Below, piece after piece: positions 21,440-31,573 of a DNA stretch of 64,000 nt; within the stretch, counting starts at the first letter, position 1, and each line of letters starts with the position of its first letter. The position numbers and the translations under genes are program-made. The DNA is from Sclerotiophoma versabilis (Eukaryota; Ascomycota; Dothideomycetes; Pleosporales; Didymellaceae): positions 558,001 to 622,000 of the forward strand of contig JAAROD010000058.1 of the NCBI GenBank assembly GCA_012274445.1, given 5' to 3'. The notes under the pieces are model-generated. The model saw only the letters and a list, made by a program, of their open reading frames with translations, was not told the DNA's origin and searched no databases.

Positions 21440-21482
21440 GATGCCAGGAGTGAAATCCAACTTTTGACCCCCGGTTAGGCCA
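21440..21482 (+). pseudogene. Possible relic of a tRNA-Arg 3' half
   Basis: GACCCCCGGTTAGGCCA repeats the 3' end of the upstream tRNA (GACCCCTGGTTAGGTCA) with two changes, and AGATGCCAGG lies upstream like AGATTCCAGG. Between them is a 17-nt unrelated stretch without splice signals. No 5' half is visible. It is probably a decayed partial duplicate, and chance similarity cannot be excluded. Confidence 0.35.
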
Positions 21483-22285
21483 ATACTCTTGCTTTAGCAT
21501 CTCACTCGGAAGCGGACTTGGATGGTATTGCTGTGCGCACATGTTGACGTTGGAACGATGCAGAGAAACGAGCAAAAGAAACCGGCTGTAAGAACTTGGC
21601 TGGCAACTACCTTTTGACGGCCAAGCCTGGGGCCTTGGGTAGAAAACAAACGCGTACCACAAGTGTCTTCATAAAGCTTTGTAGTCCTCTAATGCTTTAC
21701 TGTGTGTGGTGTTTGAAAGAGCGTGTGGAACTACACTGTTTTACTCCCTCGATCCTGACGAACTCGGGCTTGTATTTGCCCTTCTCCACACTGGCATACC
21801 ACTTCGTCCCTGCGTCTAAGCCTCAAGCGTGGAGATCTCCCGAGTATCCCTAGATATCTGATAAAAACTTGTAGTCTTTGGGTTTACTTGTACAGTAAAA
21901 AACGTAAGCTGGCGTAGGTTAAAAGCCTCCTATAATTTTAGAGTCTGCCTGCTTGAATTCGGCTTTTTGGGCAGGATGAGAGGCTAGGTGAACTCATGTC
22001 TGTCGTTACTGTATGATGTGTCGGTTGAGAGTACCTCGCCAGCTCCAAAGTTGCAAACCCAGCTCTGTCTGAGCTACTTCCGGAAGACTCGTTGGATCGA
22101 GTAGTTTTGCTTTTGCTCTGCACCACGCACTTCTAGTAGTGTAGATACGATACATATATATACAGCCAGAATCCAAACAGACAGACGGATGACACTGGCG
22201 TCCCGTTTCGCGCCAGGGGCAACGCAAAGTGTGCCTTATGCTCGCAAATGTACAGTACTCATACAAGAAACCCCCAAATCCCCCA
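21483..22285. other. Intergenic with repeat copy
   Basis: About 800 bp downstream of COQ1. Holds dispersed repeat copy C at about 21845-22000. No gene is supported in the rest. Confidence 0.55.
21845..22000 (+). repeat. Degenerate dispersed repeat, copy C
   Basis: Shares with the other copies an AAGCCTCCTAT block, ATTTTAGAGTCTG, CCTGCTTGAATTCGGCTTTTT and GATGAGAGGCTAGG; the last part matches copy B best. The 5' portion is more eroded. Edges approximate. Confidence 0.55.
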
Positions 22286-23718
22286 CTACTTTCTCCTCTG
22301 CAGGACCTTGGTGCACATCTCAATCAGTCCGTCCTTCGCGTCGCTGTCGGGGAAAGGCGCAATGGCTTGGATGGCCTTGTCAATGTAGTCCTGGGCCAGG
22401 GCGCGCGTTTGCTGGAGACCGGTACTGGCGAGTACGATTTCACGAGCCTGATGGACATTAGTATACACTGCTCACTACTCTGCTCCAAATCCTCTTTCGG
22501 GCGTCTCACCTTCTGCGCATCCCCCTTCTCTCCAAACTTCCTACCAACGAGCCTGCCCAATGTCTGATTGTCTTTCCAGGCGAACAGCAGCGGGGCTGTT
22601 GCAAGACCGAGTTCCAGATCCGCACCACCCGGCTTGCCTAGCTCCTCACTGCTGATTGTGTAGTCCAGCATGTCGTCGACCAGCTGGAAAGCCATGCCCA
22701 GATTCTTTCCGTACTGGTAACTCGCCTCGATGACGTCGGGGGTGGAGCCACCCAAGACAGCGGCAGCACGACAGGATTTGGAAATCAGCGAAGCAGACTT
22801 GAGGTATGTTTTCTGCAGGTAGTACGTCACGGTGTCTTCAGTCCAAGCGGGGTTCTTTTCGTCCCGCGCCGTGTTCTTGAGCTGCATGAACTCGCCCTCG
22901 ACAAGGTTCGCGATGACGGTTGCGAGCAGCTCCGTCACTTCGGGGTCGCGCAAGCGGGCAAGGGCGACAGAGGCGCGACCGAGCAGGAAGTCGCCAGCCA
23001 GGACGGCCATTTTGTTGCCAAACTCGATGTTTGCCGAGGGCGCGCTGCGGCGGGCGACAGAGTGGTCGATTACGTCGTCGTGGAGGAGGGAGGCGGTGTG
23101 AATGAGTTCGGTGATTTCGGCGAGGCGGCGTTGCGAGGGGAGGATGTCGGAGTCGGCGGGGGTGTAGGCGGCGTCGTGGGCGATGTTGGATATGCTGGCG
23201 TCCGGGTTGTCGTCGGTGAGGATCGAGGAGCTCGTGATCGGGGCGTCGACGCTGCTGCTGCTGCTGCTGCTGCTTCCTCGGCGCGCCGTCTTGGGCGCCA
23301 GTGCCGTGGCTCTGCTCATGAGCAGGACGAGCATGGGGCGCACGTATTTGCCCTCGCTCTGCGTGTAGTACTTCGCAACCGTGTCGAGGGTCGGGTGGCC
23401 AGAGCCGAGCAAGGAGCGTATGTTGCCCGTCAGGAACTTCATCTCGCGTGCGACGGTCTGGAAGGGGTCCATCTTCAGCGGCGCATCGGGTGGCGGCGCG
23501 GCCCTGATGTGCTGGGCGACAGTGGCAGCTTGCGCGGCGGCGGCCCATGACGACTGGGCCCGCCGTCTGGCAGCGTGGTGTGTCGAGGGCGGCGGCTCCT
23601 GTGCGCGCAACGCGGCGCGGCGCGAGGGACATGTCCATGGGCCGAGTCGTGACGTCGAGGGCGAAGGGCACCACGGCTGGGCCAGGCTGCCCACGAGCCG
23701 ACTCGAGCGGCTCATCAT
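22286..23718 (-). CDS. COQ1: Mitochondrial polyprenyl diphosphate synthase (ubiquinone side chain)
   Basis: Two exons (23718-22510, 22447-22286) encode 456 aa; the 62-nt intron (donor GTGAGA) is phase 0, and the joint reads GDAQK-AREIVL. The enzyme builds the isoprenoid tail of coenzyme Q. Both Asp-rich motifs are present: LLHDDVIDHS and LVDDMLDYT, with GKYVRPML and the KTYLKSASLISKS block between. The N-terminus (MMSRSSRLVGS, then many Arg and Ser, no acidic residues) fits a mitochondrial presequence. A Ser-rich insertion (eight Ser) sits before the first Asp-rich motif, encoded by a simple trinucleotide run. It is divergent from the VMA12 gene, separated by ~250 bp of very GC-rich DNA. Confidence 0.93.
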
Positions 23719-23965
23719 CGATTCTTCCGCGGTGGAGGCGACGGCAGGAGGACGGTGCAGGTGCCGCTGGCGTGGCCCCGAGGAATTCGAGGTTGTCCGG
23801 AGGAGGTGGCCGGGCGCAGCCGCTGCCAGCGCCGGGGAGGGAAGTTTTGCCAGCAGTCATGATGAAAGCGCCAAGGCCGGCGACGCGAGTAATTGTCGCG
23901 TCGGCCTGCGCCATCTGCCATGCGACATGTCCATCACCCGCACATGCACTTCTGCCACCGCAATC

Positions 23966-24829
23966 ATGGTGCTCCTCACCATGACCCCCGCCATCGTCGG
24001 CGCCCTGTCGCGCGTGCAGGCGACGCTGCCCGAAGAGCACGCGAAGCTGCAGAGGGCCTCTGAGCCTGCCCTCGCCGACCCTCGACCGGGAGCGCCCGTT
24101 TCGCACGGCCAACTGCTCGGCCTGGCGCAGCTCTTGAGGCAGCTGCCTGCGGAGCCCGACCACGCGCCCAGCCCACCGCACAGCCATGACGCCGCCAGCG
24201 AGGCCGCCTCTGCGCTCGGAGTGGTAGCAACACCGACGACCTTGAACGCCCTGCTTCGCAACACCACCGTCTACACGCCGCCTCCTCCGCCCAGGAAGCA
24301 GCAGACGCCCGAGTACCACGCCCTCATGGCCCGCCTGCGCGCCCAAGAAGAAGCCCGCTCGTACGAACGCATGCTGCACCCTCCTCCCACTCGCGACACC
24401 TTCGCCCAACGCTTCCCCGCCTCGCGCGCCCACCAGTCCGACCACTTCGCCATCGGCGTTGACGAGATAGACGACGTGTCCTACGAAGAAGTGCACCGCC
24501 AGATCATCCTGATCATAAACGTCCTTGTATCCATTGTCTGTGTCGCCGTCTTTGTGTGGGTAGCTGCGCGACACTGGTCCGTTGGCAAGAGACTAGCTCT
24601 CTCCATGGCCAGTTCGCTTGCTGTCGCTGTTGCTGAGGTCGTCGTGTACGGTGGCTATGTTAGGAAGGTGCAGGAGGCGAAGAGGACGGAGAGGAAGAAG
24701 CCCGAGATCAAGGAGATTGTTGCGAGCTGGGTCTTGGGTCCGGGTAAGAGCGGGGAAGAAGCTGTCTTGTCTACATCCAAAGAAAAGGCCGACGATGGGG
24801 TGAGGTACAGGAAGGGCAAACATCGCTGA
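23966..24829 (+). CDS. VMA12: ER V-ATPase assembly factor (Vma12/TMEM199 type)
   Basis: An intronless gene for 287 aa from the ATG at 23966 (MVLLTMTPAIVGAL, the usual fungal Vma12 N-terminus); an in-frame ATG at 23927 would add 13 residues and cannot be excluded. Vma12 with Vma22 helps assemble the Vo sector of the vacuolar proton pump in the ER. The conserved middle (PEYHALMARLRAQEEARSYE and the EVHRQI block) precedes two membrane segments, IILIINVLVSIVCVAVFVWV and LALSMASSLAVAVAEVVVYG. The basic C-terminus ends RKGKHR, compatible with ER retention. The open frame extends far upstream, but that part is antisense to COQ1 and has no homology. Confidence 0.88.
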   Translation: MVLLTMTPAIVGALSRVQATLPEEHAKLQRASEPALADPRPGAPVSHGQLLGLAQLLRQLPAEPDHAPSPPHSHDAASEAASALGVVATPTTLNALLRNTTVYTPPPPPRKQQTPEYHALMARLRAQEEARSYERMLHPPPTRDTFAQRFPASRAHQSDHFAIGVDEIDDVSYEEVHRQIILIINVLVSIVCVAVFVWVAARHWSVGKRLALSMASSLAVAVAEVVVYGGYVRKVQEAKRTERKKPEIKEIVASWVLGPGKSGEEAVLSTSKEKADDGVRYRKGKHR

Positions 24830-24949
24830 ACACACAGACTGTGGACTAAAGCAAACGCCGACACATGCCAAAGAAGAACTCCCACAATGCTTTTCGTATG
24901 CCCCATACGCCGAGCTTGGAAACAACGAGGTGCTTGGTGCCCCTCCCCC

Positions 24950-27900
24950 TCACTTCTTCCTATTCCGCCCAGCCACTCCTCCCGCAAATCGTCCAAGGTT
25001 ACTCAGACTAGACCTGGCCTTGTGGCCTTGAGCTGTGTTCGCTGCAGCAGGTGTAACCGGTGGCCTCGTCGCTCCCGCTGGCGAATTTGGTCGCAACCCC
25101 GCATTCCTGGCTGCTGCTACTGGTGGCCCTCTGGGTTCCTTCTCCTGGACAGTCTCGAGGCCCACTGGCATGTCCTCGCCCATAGTTGCATGTTGCTGGC
25201 TGCGCCTTGCCTTCTCCTGCGTCGCTTTGAACCTGTCGAGAAGCTCGGTCCACTTGACGCTGCCTTCTTCTCTTGCCTTGAGTCGATTGGGGCGCTCAAA
25301 ACCGGATGCAGAGGGTCCTTGTGGTGCGCTGGAGGTACCGACTTCTGAGCTCTTTTGCCTCAAATGGTTTAGGGTATTGGATTGGGGTACATACGTGCGT
25401 GGAGCAATGTGCAGGTAGCCAATAGCAGACACGCTGTTCAGCCTGTTCTTCAGCGCCGCGAAAGCGGACGATTGTGGAAGGAGCATGAGGAGTCCGTACA
25501 AGCACTTGTAGAGGTGGGGGTACTTTTCGGGCTCAAGAAGTTGGATGCGGAGATCTGAGCACAACGTCAGTCAAAGCTCGTTTAGCAATGGTGACTCAGT
25601 AGCTTACATGTAAACACCGGCGACTCCAGCAGTTGCACAAGCTTGTCGATTTGAATGAGCGTATTCACCGTCATCTCAAGATCGGCACTGCGACTGTCAG
25701 CTGGAGTTGTGCATATTTGTAGGTGATGTGAACGTACAACGCTTGCAACAAGTGGTAGGCTTGCTCGTATGCTTGGGCAAGTAGACAAAGCGAGAAAGTA
25801 GCCACTGCGTTATGACACCAAGCCTTGAATAGTGTAACGAAGAACGATTGTCCATCCTATTCGAGTCAGCGCAACTAGCAATTGAAAGTCCGGAGCATGT
25901 TCTGTACCTTGTTGTCCAAGTTGCGCAACCGTCTCCGAAGGTCGGCAAGCTCGGGTGCCGTGATGAGGTTGTTATTGAGGTTCTGAACCATTATGCTCGC
26001 GAACTCGACATCCTCGTCTTTTACAATACAGTCTGCCATTGTGCGGTAAATCTTCTCCGCGCTTAAAGTGAGACACAATTGTCTGATGATGAGATTGCCT
26101 CGGGTTTCGAGTAGCCTGCGATCTGTACAGAACAGTTTCAGGAGATTAACCATGAAGGATGTGAAATACGTGTCGTCGCTGTGCATAGATATCTGTGAGA
26201 GCAATAGCAAATCACGGGTAACAACGGCGTCAGAGGGGTCTGAGAGTGTCTTGAGTAAGGCGGGGAAGGTTCCATCATCGACTGTGAGTATCTGAACCGA
26301 TGGTCAGCAGAGTTGACGGCAACACCGCAATTTGTACTGACCCTGCCAGGCGCCATCCTATGTAGCATGATGAGCCACGCAATAGCTGCGACTCGCGTGG
26401 CTTCGTGCTCGTTCAGGAATTGCAAGGTGAGTGCGCTGACGGCGGCCTGATAATCCAGCTCTGGTACTGGACGTGGTGAGTGGCCATGGTCTTCCCCTGG
26501 TGTGGGCGATTGTGTGCCTGCCTTGCTCTCTGGCGTCTGGTCTCGAATCACTGCCTTGAGAAGTCTGCTGGAGAGGTTCGAGTCTCGCCGTTGTGTGCCT
26601 GTGAGCTCTTTGCCCAGCTCAGAGAGCGAAGGAGGCAGCTGAATCTTGTCTCCTATGTTGCCATTCGACGGTCGGTCCTCAGACAGAGACATTGTGTAGT
26701 CCATCAACGAAGCATTGACCTTGATGGCTTCTTGACGAACGTCGTCAACATCGTGCGACATGCGTGGTAGCACGTGCGAGAGCAAGCTTGGGACAAACGG
26801 CATGATGTCTTCGGGACAAATCTCGAAGAAAGCGTTGATCCAACGGAGAGCTGTAAGAACAATGCTTGTTTGCTCTTCTTCCGCGTCTACAATGGTTAAC
26901 TTCACAACCAATATGGTGTAAGCTGTGTCTCACCTGATGGTGGGCTTAAAAAGCCCACAAGAATCTCAAGGACCTTTGGGTGGTCGACATGTACATCTTG
27001 CCCAGGAATCCAATCGTCGTCACCGTTCACGGATTTTCCACTATCACCCAACAACGACTCGCTGTCTGAGCTTGCGTGGTCGTCCTCATTCACGGAGGCT
27101 TGATGCTCGAGCGGCGTACTCCCGGTAGTCTCGCTCTCGTCGCCAACCTCGCTATGAGTACTTGATGATGTGGACAGTCTTCGGCCGTCCTTACTCTGAC
27201 TCCGCTTGCTCTCTGCAATGCCTTTCTTGATTCTAGCAATCTTCCTGATCTCGTTCAAGAACCTGTCCAATGCAACGTGCGTCATGGTATATACGTCTGT
27301 GTTTGAGTCGCTGAGGAATTTGAAGAGACCAGCAAGAAAACGAGGAAGGTGAGCAATGAGTTCGAGATCCGGTATCGAATCGAGCAAAGTGACCCAGGCC
27401 ACTAAGAATGAGCGTGTGAAGGGATTGATGACATTTATTCTCTCCTCGAGAAGGGGTAAGAATCTCTCGAGGCTGAAGGCGGTCTCCAGGTGGTGTGGAG
27501 GGTGCTCGGGAGATTCGTCTGGGTGACTTGATGGCTCGTTGGGAAGGTGCAAAACGGATACATACGAGGCCGCAGACTCGGATACAATGTCCTTGACAAG
27601 GCGATCGAGCAGCTCGGCTCCGTTCTTGACTGACAGTTCTGAGTCGGCGGCAAGCTAGACGGCCCGTATCAGCAGTGTTCAAATTTCCAAGGTGTTGGGC
27701 CCAAAGCTCACCTTGCACAAAGCATCGAATACCTGGTTGAAGTATACGAGTATCTCGCCCTTTGCAACCTTTGCAATGTTGTACATGCTCTCACACGCAT
27801 AGTACCTGACACGAGCATCCGAGTCAGAGAAACAGGCAAGGACGGGGGGAACGATTTCTTCGAGATAGCGTGCTACTTCCTGTGGCAGTATAAGTAAGGC

Positions 27901-28159
27901 TGTACAAGCGGTGCAGGTCTGTACACACAGGTCCCAGTGCTATCGAAGCTGCGGCAAGACCGATGAGGCCTCCATTGCGGGCGTGAGGCTGGTGGACAGC
28001 GTATGCGTAGTGGTGGCAGAGCTCGTGCACAATCTTGGCTATCCTGTCGTGGTCCTGCGCGTGAAGTGCATCCCGGATGAGGCCCTCGAGCTCGAGGGCG
28101 CCGCTTTTGCGCTTGTCGTAGAGCTTATCGTTAAGCGCTTTGGTGATGTTGGGGTCCAT
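24950..28159 (-). CDS. VAC14: Vac14, scaffold of the PI(3,5)P2 kinase complex
   Basis: Eight exons (28159-27929, 27879-27712, 27654-26934, 26886-26342, 26291-25908, 25856-25738, 25687-25608, 25554-24950) give 950 aa, with introns of 47-57 nt whose phases all agree. Vac14 holds Fab1/PIKfyve and the phosphatase Fig4 together on the vacuole membrane. The N-terminus KALNDKLYDKRKSGALELE, the HEAT-type repeats (VRYYACESMYNIAKVAKG, DVRQEAIKVNASLMDY) and the late block LRIQLLEPEKYPHLYKCLYG are diagnostic. A Ser-rich acidic linker lies in exon 3. The C-terminal ~120 residues are low-complexity and not conserved. Exon 7 is only 80 nt. A wrong frame anywhere would have broken the conserved blocks, so the model is well supported. 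Confidence 0.92.
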
Positions 28160-28619
28160 GTTGATAGTGTGCGGCGGCTGCCTTTACACGTCGCAGCTAT
28201 GGGTTCATCGTAGTCCAAGGCGCAGGCTGGGTGGGCGCAACTGGGTGTGGACGTTGCCGTTGGCAGGTGCGGTTGTCGTCGCGCCGTGCATGCTTCGACA
28301 GAGTCCAGCCATGCGCGGGGACGTCATCGGGCCATTGGAGGCCATCCCTGCCCGCAACGCGGGATGCTGAACCAACAACAGCTGCGGGACACCATCGCCC
28401 ACGCACACGACTTTTCCACGGCAGCACGCTTTTTTGAGCTCCGGAGAGCGACGCTTGAGCAGCCTGACTTGCGCCATGACGCCCAACAGCGACCAGACGC
28501 CCCCTCATCCAAGTTCGTCCTAGCTATCCCTCGCCCTCACTCGTCAACACGGGTTAAGCGCTATCCCTATTAGTGCTCCACCATTCACCTGCACTCGTCA
28601 GCTGTCTCACACGGACAAC
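28160..28619. other. Divergent promoter region (VAC14 / DENND6-like)
   Basis: 460 bp between two divergent start codons. Short open frames here have no homology. No named promoter element was found. Confidence 0.5.
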
Positions 28620-30414
28620 ATGGAGAAATTCAAGAACAAACTCCAGCATCTTCGCAGGAAGCCCCTGCCAGATCATCTCAGGGAGCCCGTCATGAATCTA
28701 CCAGACGGCTTTCGAAACTGGGCCGTTGCATTGTAAGTAGTCGTCTCCAACACAACCTTAGTCTTGAATGAGATATCTATCTTCGGAAACGAGAAAGCAC
28801 CAAAATGTGTATTTACTGCTGAGCAGCATCACGGGCGGTGTGAACATGTCGCTGACAGCAACAGTATTGTCTGCAACTTCAACGTCGATGTAGGGTAGGT
28901 AAGGCTAAGCCAAATCGCCACAGTGTATCTAGACTGACCTGTGAAGCCCGGAGATTGAGATCTTGTACCCACCAAATGTTGCTTTTAGCACTGCGGATCT
29001 GACTGCAATATGCTTCAATAGGTACTATCCCTCCTCAGACCTCTGTGGCCGTTGTTGCTTACCATCTCGCAGCTTCCCAGAACAACAAAACACCGAGACA
29101 GCCGAAGACTTAGCCTTCAACTTCACTGTCACCAACAACTCGCCTGACATCAAACTGAGCTCACCGAATTCACCACATGGCAGCCCTGATCTATTCTTCG
29201 CTTCGTGTGTGTTCCGCCAAGAGTTCGATGATACCATGAAGAGAAGCTTCAACCAAAGATCGCTGGTCCTGATCTCGCACCACAACTTCACCAGCTTTAA
29301 CAACCGCGTTCTACAAATCATGACGGAGAGTGGAGTGATCAGTGATCCGACAACCCTGGAAGGAGCCCACGCGCAGATGAACAATTGGTCACCCCCATCC
29401 ATTGGTCGACATGAACTACCTTTTCTCGGTCGTGTCTTGACACTGGATATTGCACCTCACCCATCGTTCCCGCTGCAAGGTCTCGCTGGCTCAGTGCCTC
29501 TCATAGCAGAGCACCACCCGTCCATCTACGCATACGAGCCCGTCGGCTCCTGGGACATCATCATGAACTTCATGCCCTGCATCACTGATCTGTATGTTCT
29601 CTACGAGAAGCTAGTTCTCTGCGAATCCGTCATCGTAGTCGCCAAGTCGCCCCAGCTCGCCAGCGAAGCCGTGTCCTCGCTGCTCGACATCATCAGACCC
29701 GTCCCTTACGCTGGCGTCGTAAAACCCTACATGACCATGCAAGCCGACTTCCGTAGCATCGGCATTGATGGCGGCACTCCGCGGCCCTTCATGATCGGCA
29801 TCACTAATCCCTTCCTGCTGAAGCGCATCGTCGCCGCTGCAGAGAAAACACAAGGTGCGCGCCCACACATCCTGTACCTACAGAACTTCGACGGCCCAGT
29901 GCCCACGCGGCGCCACCACTCGCTGCACCACAAGTCCAGCCGCAACGTGCTTCTGGATCTGCCGGGCGGTGGTATAGAAGTCCACACGCCCTCCAAACGC
30001 TATCTAAAGTCCGACTCCAGCACCATAAACCAGATCGAAAGCATCTTGAAACTCGACAGCCAGACCTCCTCTCTTGGCCCGCTCATCCGGCGACACTTTG
30101 CCGAACTCACAGCCCAGTTCATCGCGCCCATCAATAGGTACCTTGCCACTAGCAACGTTGTGTCACCTGGTGGGCACCAACGCTACGCTTCTTTCTCCAT
30201 CCCTGAGTTTCTGGCTAGTGTGGGTAAGCATGGGACGAGCGTGAAGTTGAGGGGCCAGGGTCCTATCCAGAAACACAGGGCTAGGGACGGGCTGTATGCG
30301 GCGTTTTGCGCAAGTGAGAACTTCTATAGTTGGTTGGACATGAAGATCAGTTTGGAGAATGAGGCGAGTGCAGGATTGCTGGGGGCGGCGTCTGTTGGGG
30401 TAAAGGGCAGTTGA
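28620..30414 (+). CDS. DENN-domain protein, DENND6/FAM116-like
   Basis: Four exons (28620-28732, 28859-28894, 28947-29021, 29073-30414) encode 521 aa. DENN proteins are Rab GTPase exchange factors; DENND6 acts on Rab14 in animals. The upstream DENN part appears as NSIVCNFNVDVGPEIEILYP assembled over the first three joints. The core has VLYEKLVLCESVIVVAKSPQ, SSLLDIIRPVPYAGVVKPY and GITNPFLLKR, in the order seen in FAM116 proteins. The first intron is 126 nt, longer than usual, and its acceptor at 28858 is chosen because the nearer alternative runs into a stop. Exon 2 is 36 nt. The substrate Rab is unknown. The N-terminal splice model is less certain than the rest. Confidence 0.82.
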
Positions 30415-31087
30415 TGACATGAGGCTTTCGTATCGTAATTTATAATAGATGGGTAGATGCATTGGAACAGACCATCTTGGTACAATCATAGATCAAGCAG
30501 AAGTAATAAGCTACCACAGTATACGTATCACTGGCACGGATTTGTACAGTGTGCATACGAGCGGTTCAAGAATATTCACTTACCCTCTCATTCAATCGAC
30601 TGCAGCAGTGTACCACAACGATACATTTACTATTCGAGAGAAGAAGACTTTTATTTCTAGACCTTGCAGACAAGAGTGCGTACCTCAGGCCCCGACCACT
30701 CTTTAGGCGTTCTGTTATAGTTCACTGTGATAACACGGAGAAACATCCTGCTCATTTGGCGGACTATCTATCTCTCATGGCAAAAAAACGTTGGAATCAA
30801 ATCTAAACTTTTGGGAGGTATCAGTTCGGTTTTGTGCACCAAAGCCTGCTGAACAGGTAAGATGCTCCTTTGGAAAGTGCTGCCTGTAGTTAGAGGTTGT
30901 GCATGGGCTACAAGTAGGCAAAATTTCTTGACTGCCGGCATCACAACAACTTCAGAATGAGAGCTTGAAGATAATAGAGTATAGACGAGACAAGAAAGAA
31001 ATATTCAAGCTGCTGTCCTCCCAACTTGGACATAGTCTAAAATCTCGATTCACCAACACCACACACTAAGAAGATACACGCAAAAGC
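30415..31087. other. Intergenic, nothing recognised
   Basis: About 670 AT-rich bases between the DENND6-like gene and the tRNA-Ala terminator. No gene, repeat copy or structural RNA was found. Confidence 0.55.
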
Positions 31088-31092
31088 AAAAA
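31088..31092 (-). terminator. RNA polymerase III terminator of tRNA-Ala
   Basis: T5 on the minus strand, starting 4 nt after the discriminator base, followed by a second T4 run. Confidence 0.7.
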
Positions 31093-31095
31093 GCG

Positions 31096-31235
31096 TGGAC
31101 TTGCTGGGAATCGAACCCAGAACCACTCCCAATCGAGTTCTCGACATGCTAAGGGAGTATTATACCACTAAACTGGGGGGTTCGTTAGTAATGATTAGAT
31201 TTCAAACTCGTACAGATCAACTCACCTACAAGCCC
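31096..31235 (-). tRNA. tRNA-Ala(AGC) with anticodon intron plus GT-AG intron in the D-arm
   Basis: Mature parts are 31235-31226, 31172-31147 and 31131-31096 (72 nt). Acceptor GGGCTTG pairs with CAAGTCC, including G3-U70, the identity pair of tRNA-Ala, and the discriminator is A73. The D-arm reads G/TTTAGTGGTATAAT with the GG doublet. Anticodon stem CTCCC/GGGAG encloses TTAGCAT with anticodon AGC (31150-31148). A 15-nt intron (31146-31132) follows position 37. The T-arm CTGGG-TTCGATT-CCCAG and its B box are intact. The D-arm is split after G10 by 53 nt (31225-31173) with donor GTGAGT, branch TACTAAC and a C-rich end CCCCCCAG. If the insert were left in, the 5' acceptor strand would be C-rich and could not pair. 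Removing it restores all pairs. Function depends on that removal; a broken pseudogene is the alternative. Confidence 0.87.
31173..31225 (-). other. Spliceosomal-type intron inside tRNA-Ala (splits the A box)
   Basis: A 53-nt insertion between positions 10 and 11. The donor GTGAGT, perfect branch site TACTAAC 12 nt before the end, and CAG acceptor are those of a fungal mRNA intron. It divides the A-box element (TAGTTTAGTGG when rejoined). It is not similar to the tRNA-Arg insert apart from splice signals and length. Confidence 0.82.
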
Positions 31236-31573
31236 GACTCCTTTGATGAAGATCCTGCTGCTGGAAACGTGAATATATGCAGCACCTGTTTGTTATCGCT
31301 GCTGTTGACAGATGCAAGTCGGTTGAGGAATGAGGATTATCATTTTGAGAACAAAAATTCTGATCGTACAGCTCACCTCGAGCAGAGAGTTGTAGGCGAA
31401 AAGAAGAAAAGAAAAACATTAACAAAGAGGTATCCTGTAATAATCGAATTCGTACGTCATCCTTTCAAGTCATGAAAAGCACCGGTGAGAAAACGCCATC
31501 CGTATCAGTCGTAGGCAGCGTTCAATTTGTCTAAATGGACGTGCACGCCGAAGCACGTCAGTGCTGAAAACAC
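31236..31573. other. Intergenic, nothing recognised
   Basis: 338 bp between the 5' end of tRNA-Ala and the 3' end of the RCR-like gene. No feature seen; no obvious TATA box upstream of the tRNA. Confidence 0.5.

Noticed and set aside
23381..23965. Upstream extension of the VMA12 open frame
   Set aside because: It is antisense to COQ1 and its promoter, and has no Vma12-like sequence. The conserved start is MVLLTMTPAIV at 23966.
22838..24574. Open frame of 578 codons on the minus strand
   Set aside because: It overlaps COQ1 in another frame and runs antisense through VMA12. Composition is Arg/His/Gly-rich without ordered motifs, and very GC-rich DNA gives long chance frames.
26560..26600. GGTTCGAGTC-like B box suggesting a further tRNA
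   Set aside because: It lies inside VAC14 exon 4, does not form a five-pair T-stem, and no other tRNA arms are present.
31096..31172. tRNA-Ala as a 5'-truncated pseudogene
   Set aside because: The missing 5' strand is found intact 53 nt upstream, flanked by ideal splice signals, and gives the alanine-specific G3-U70 pair.
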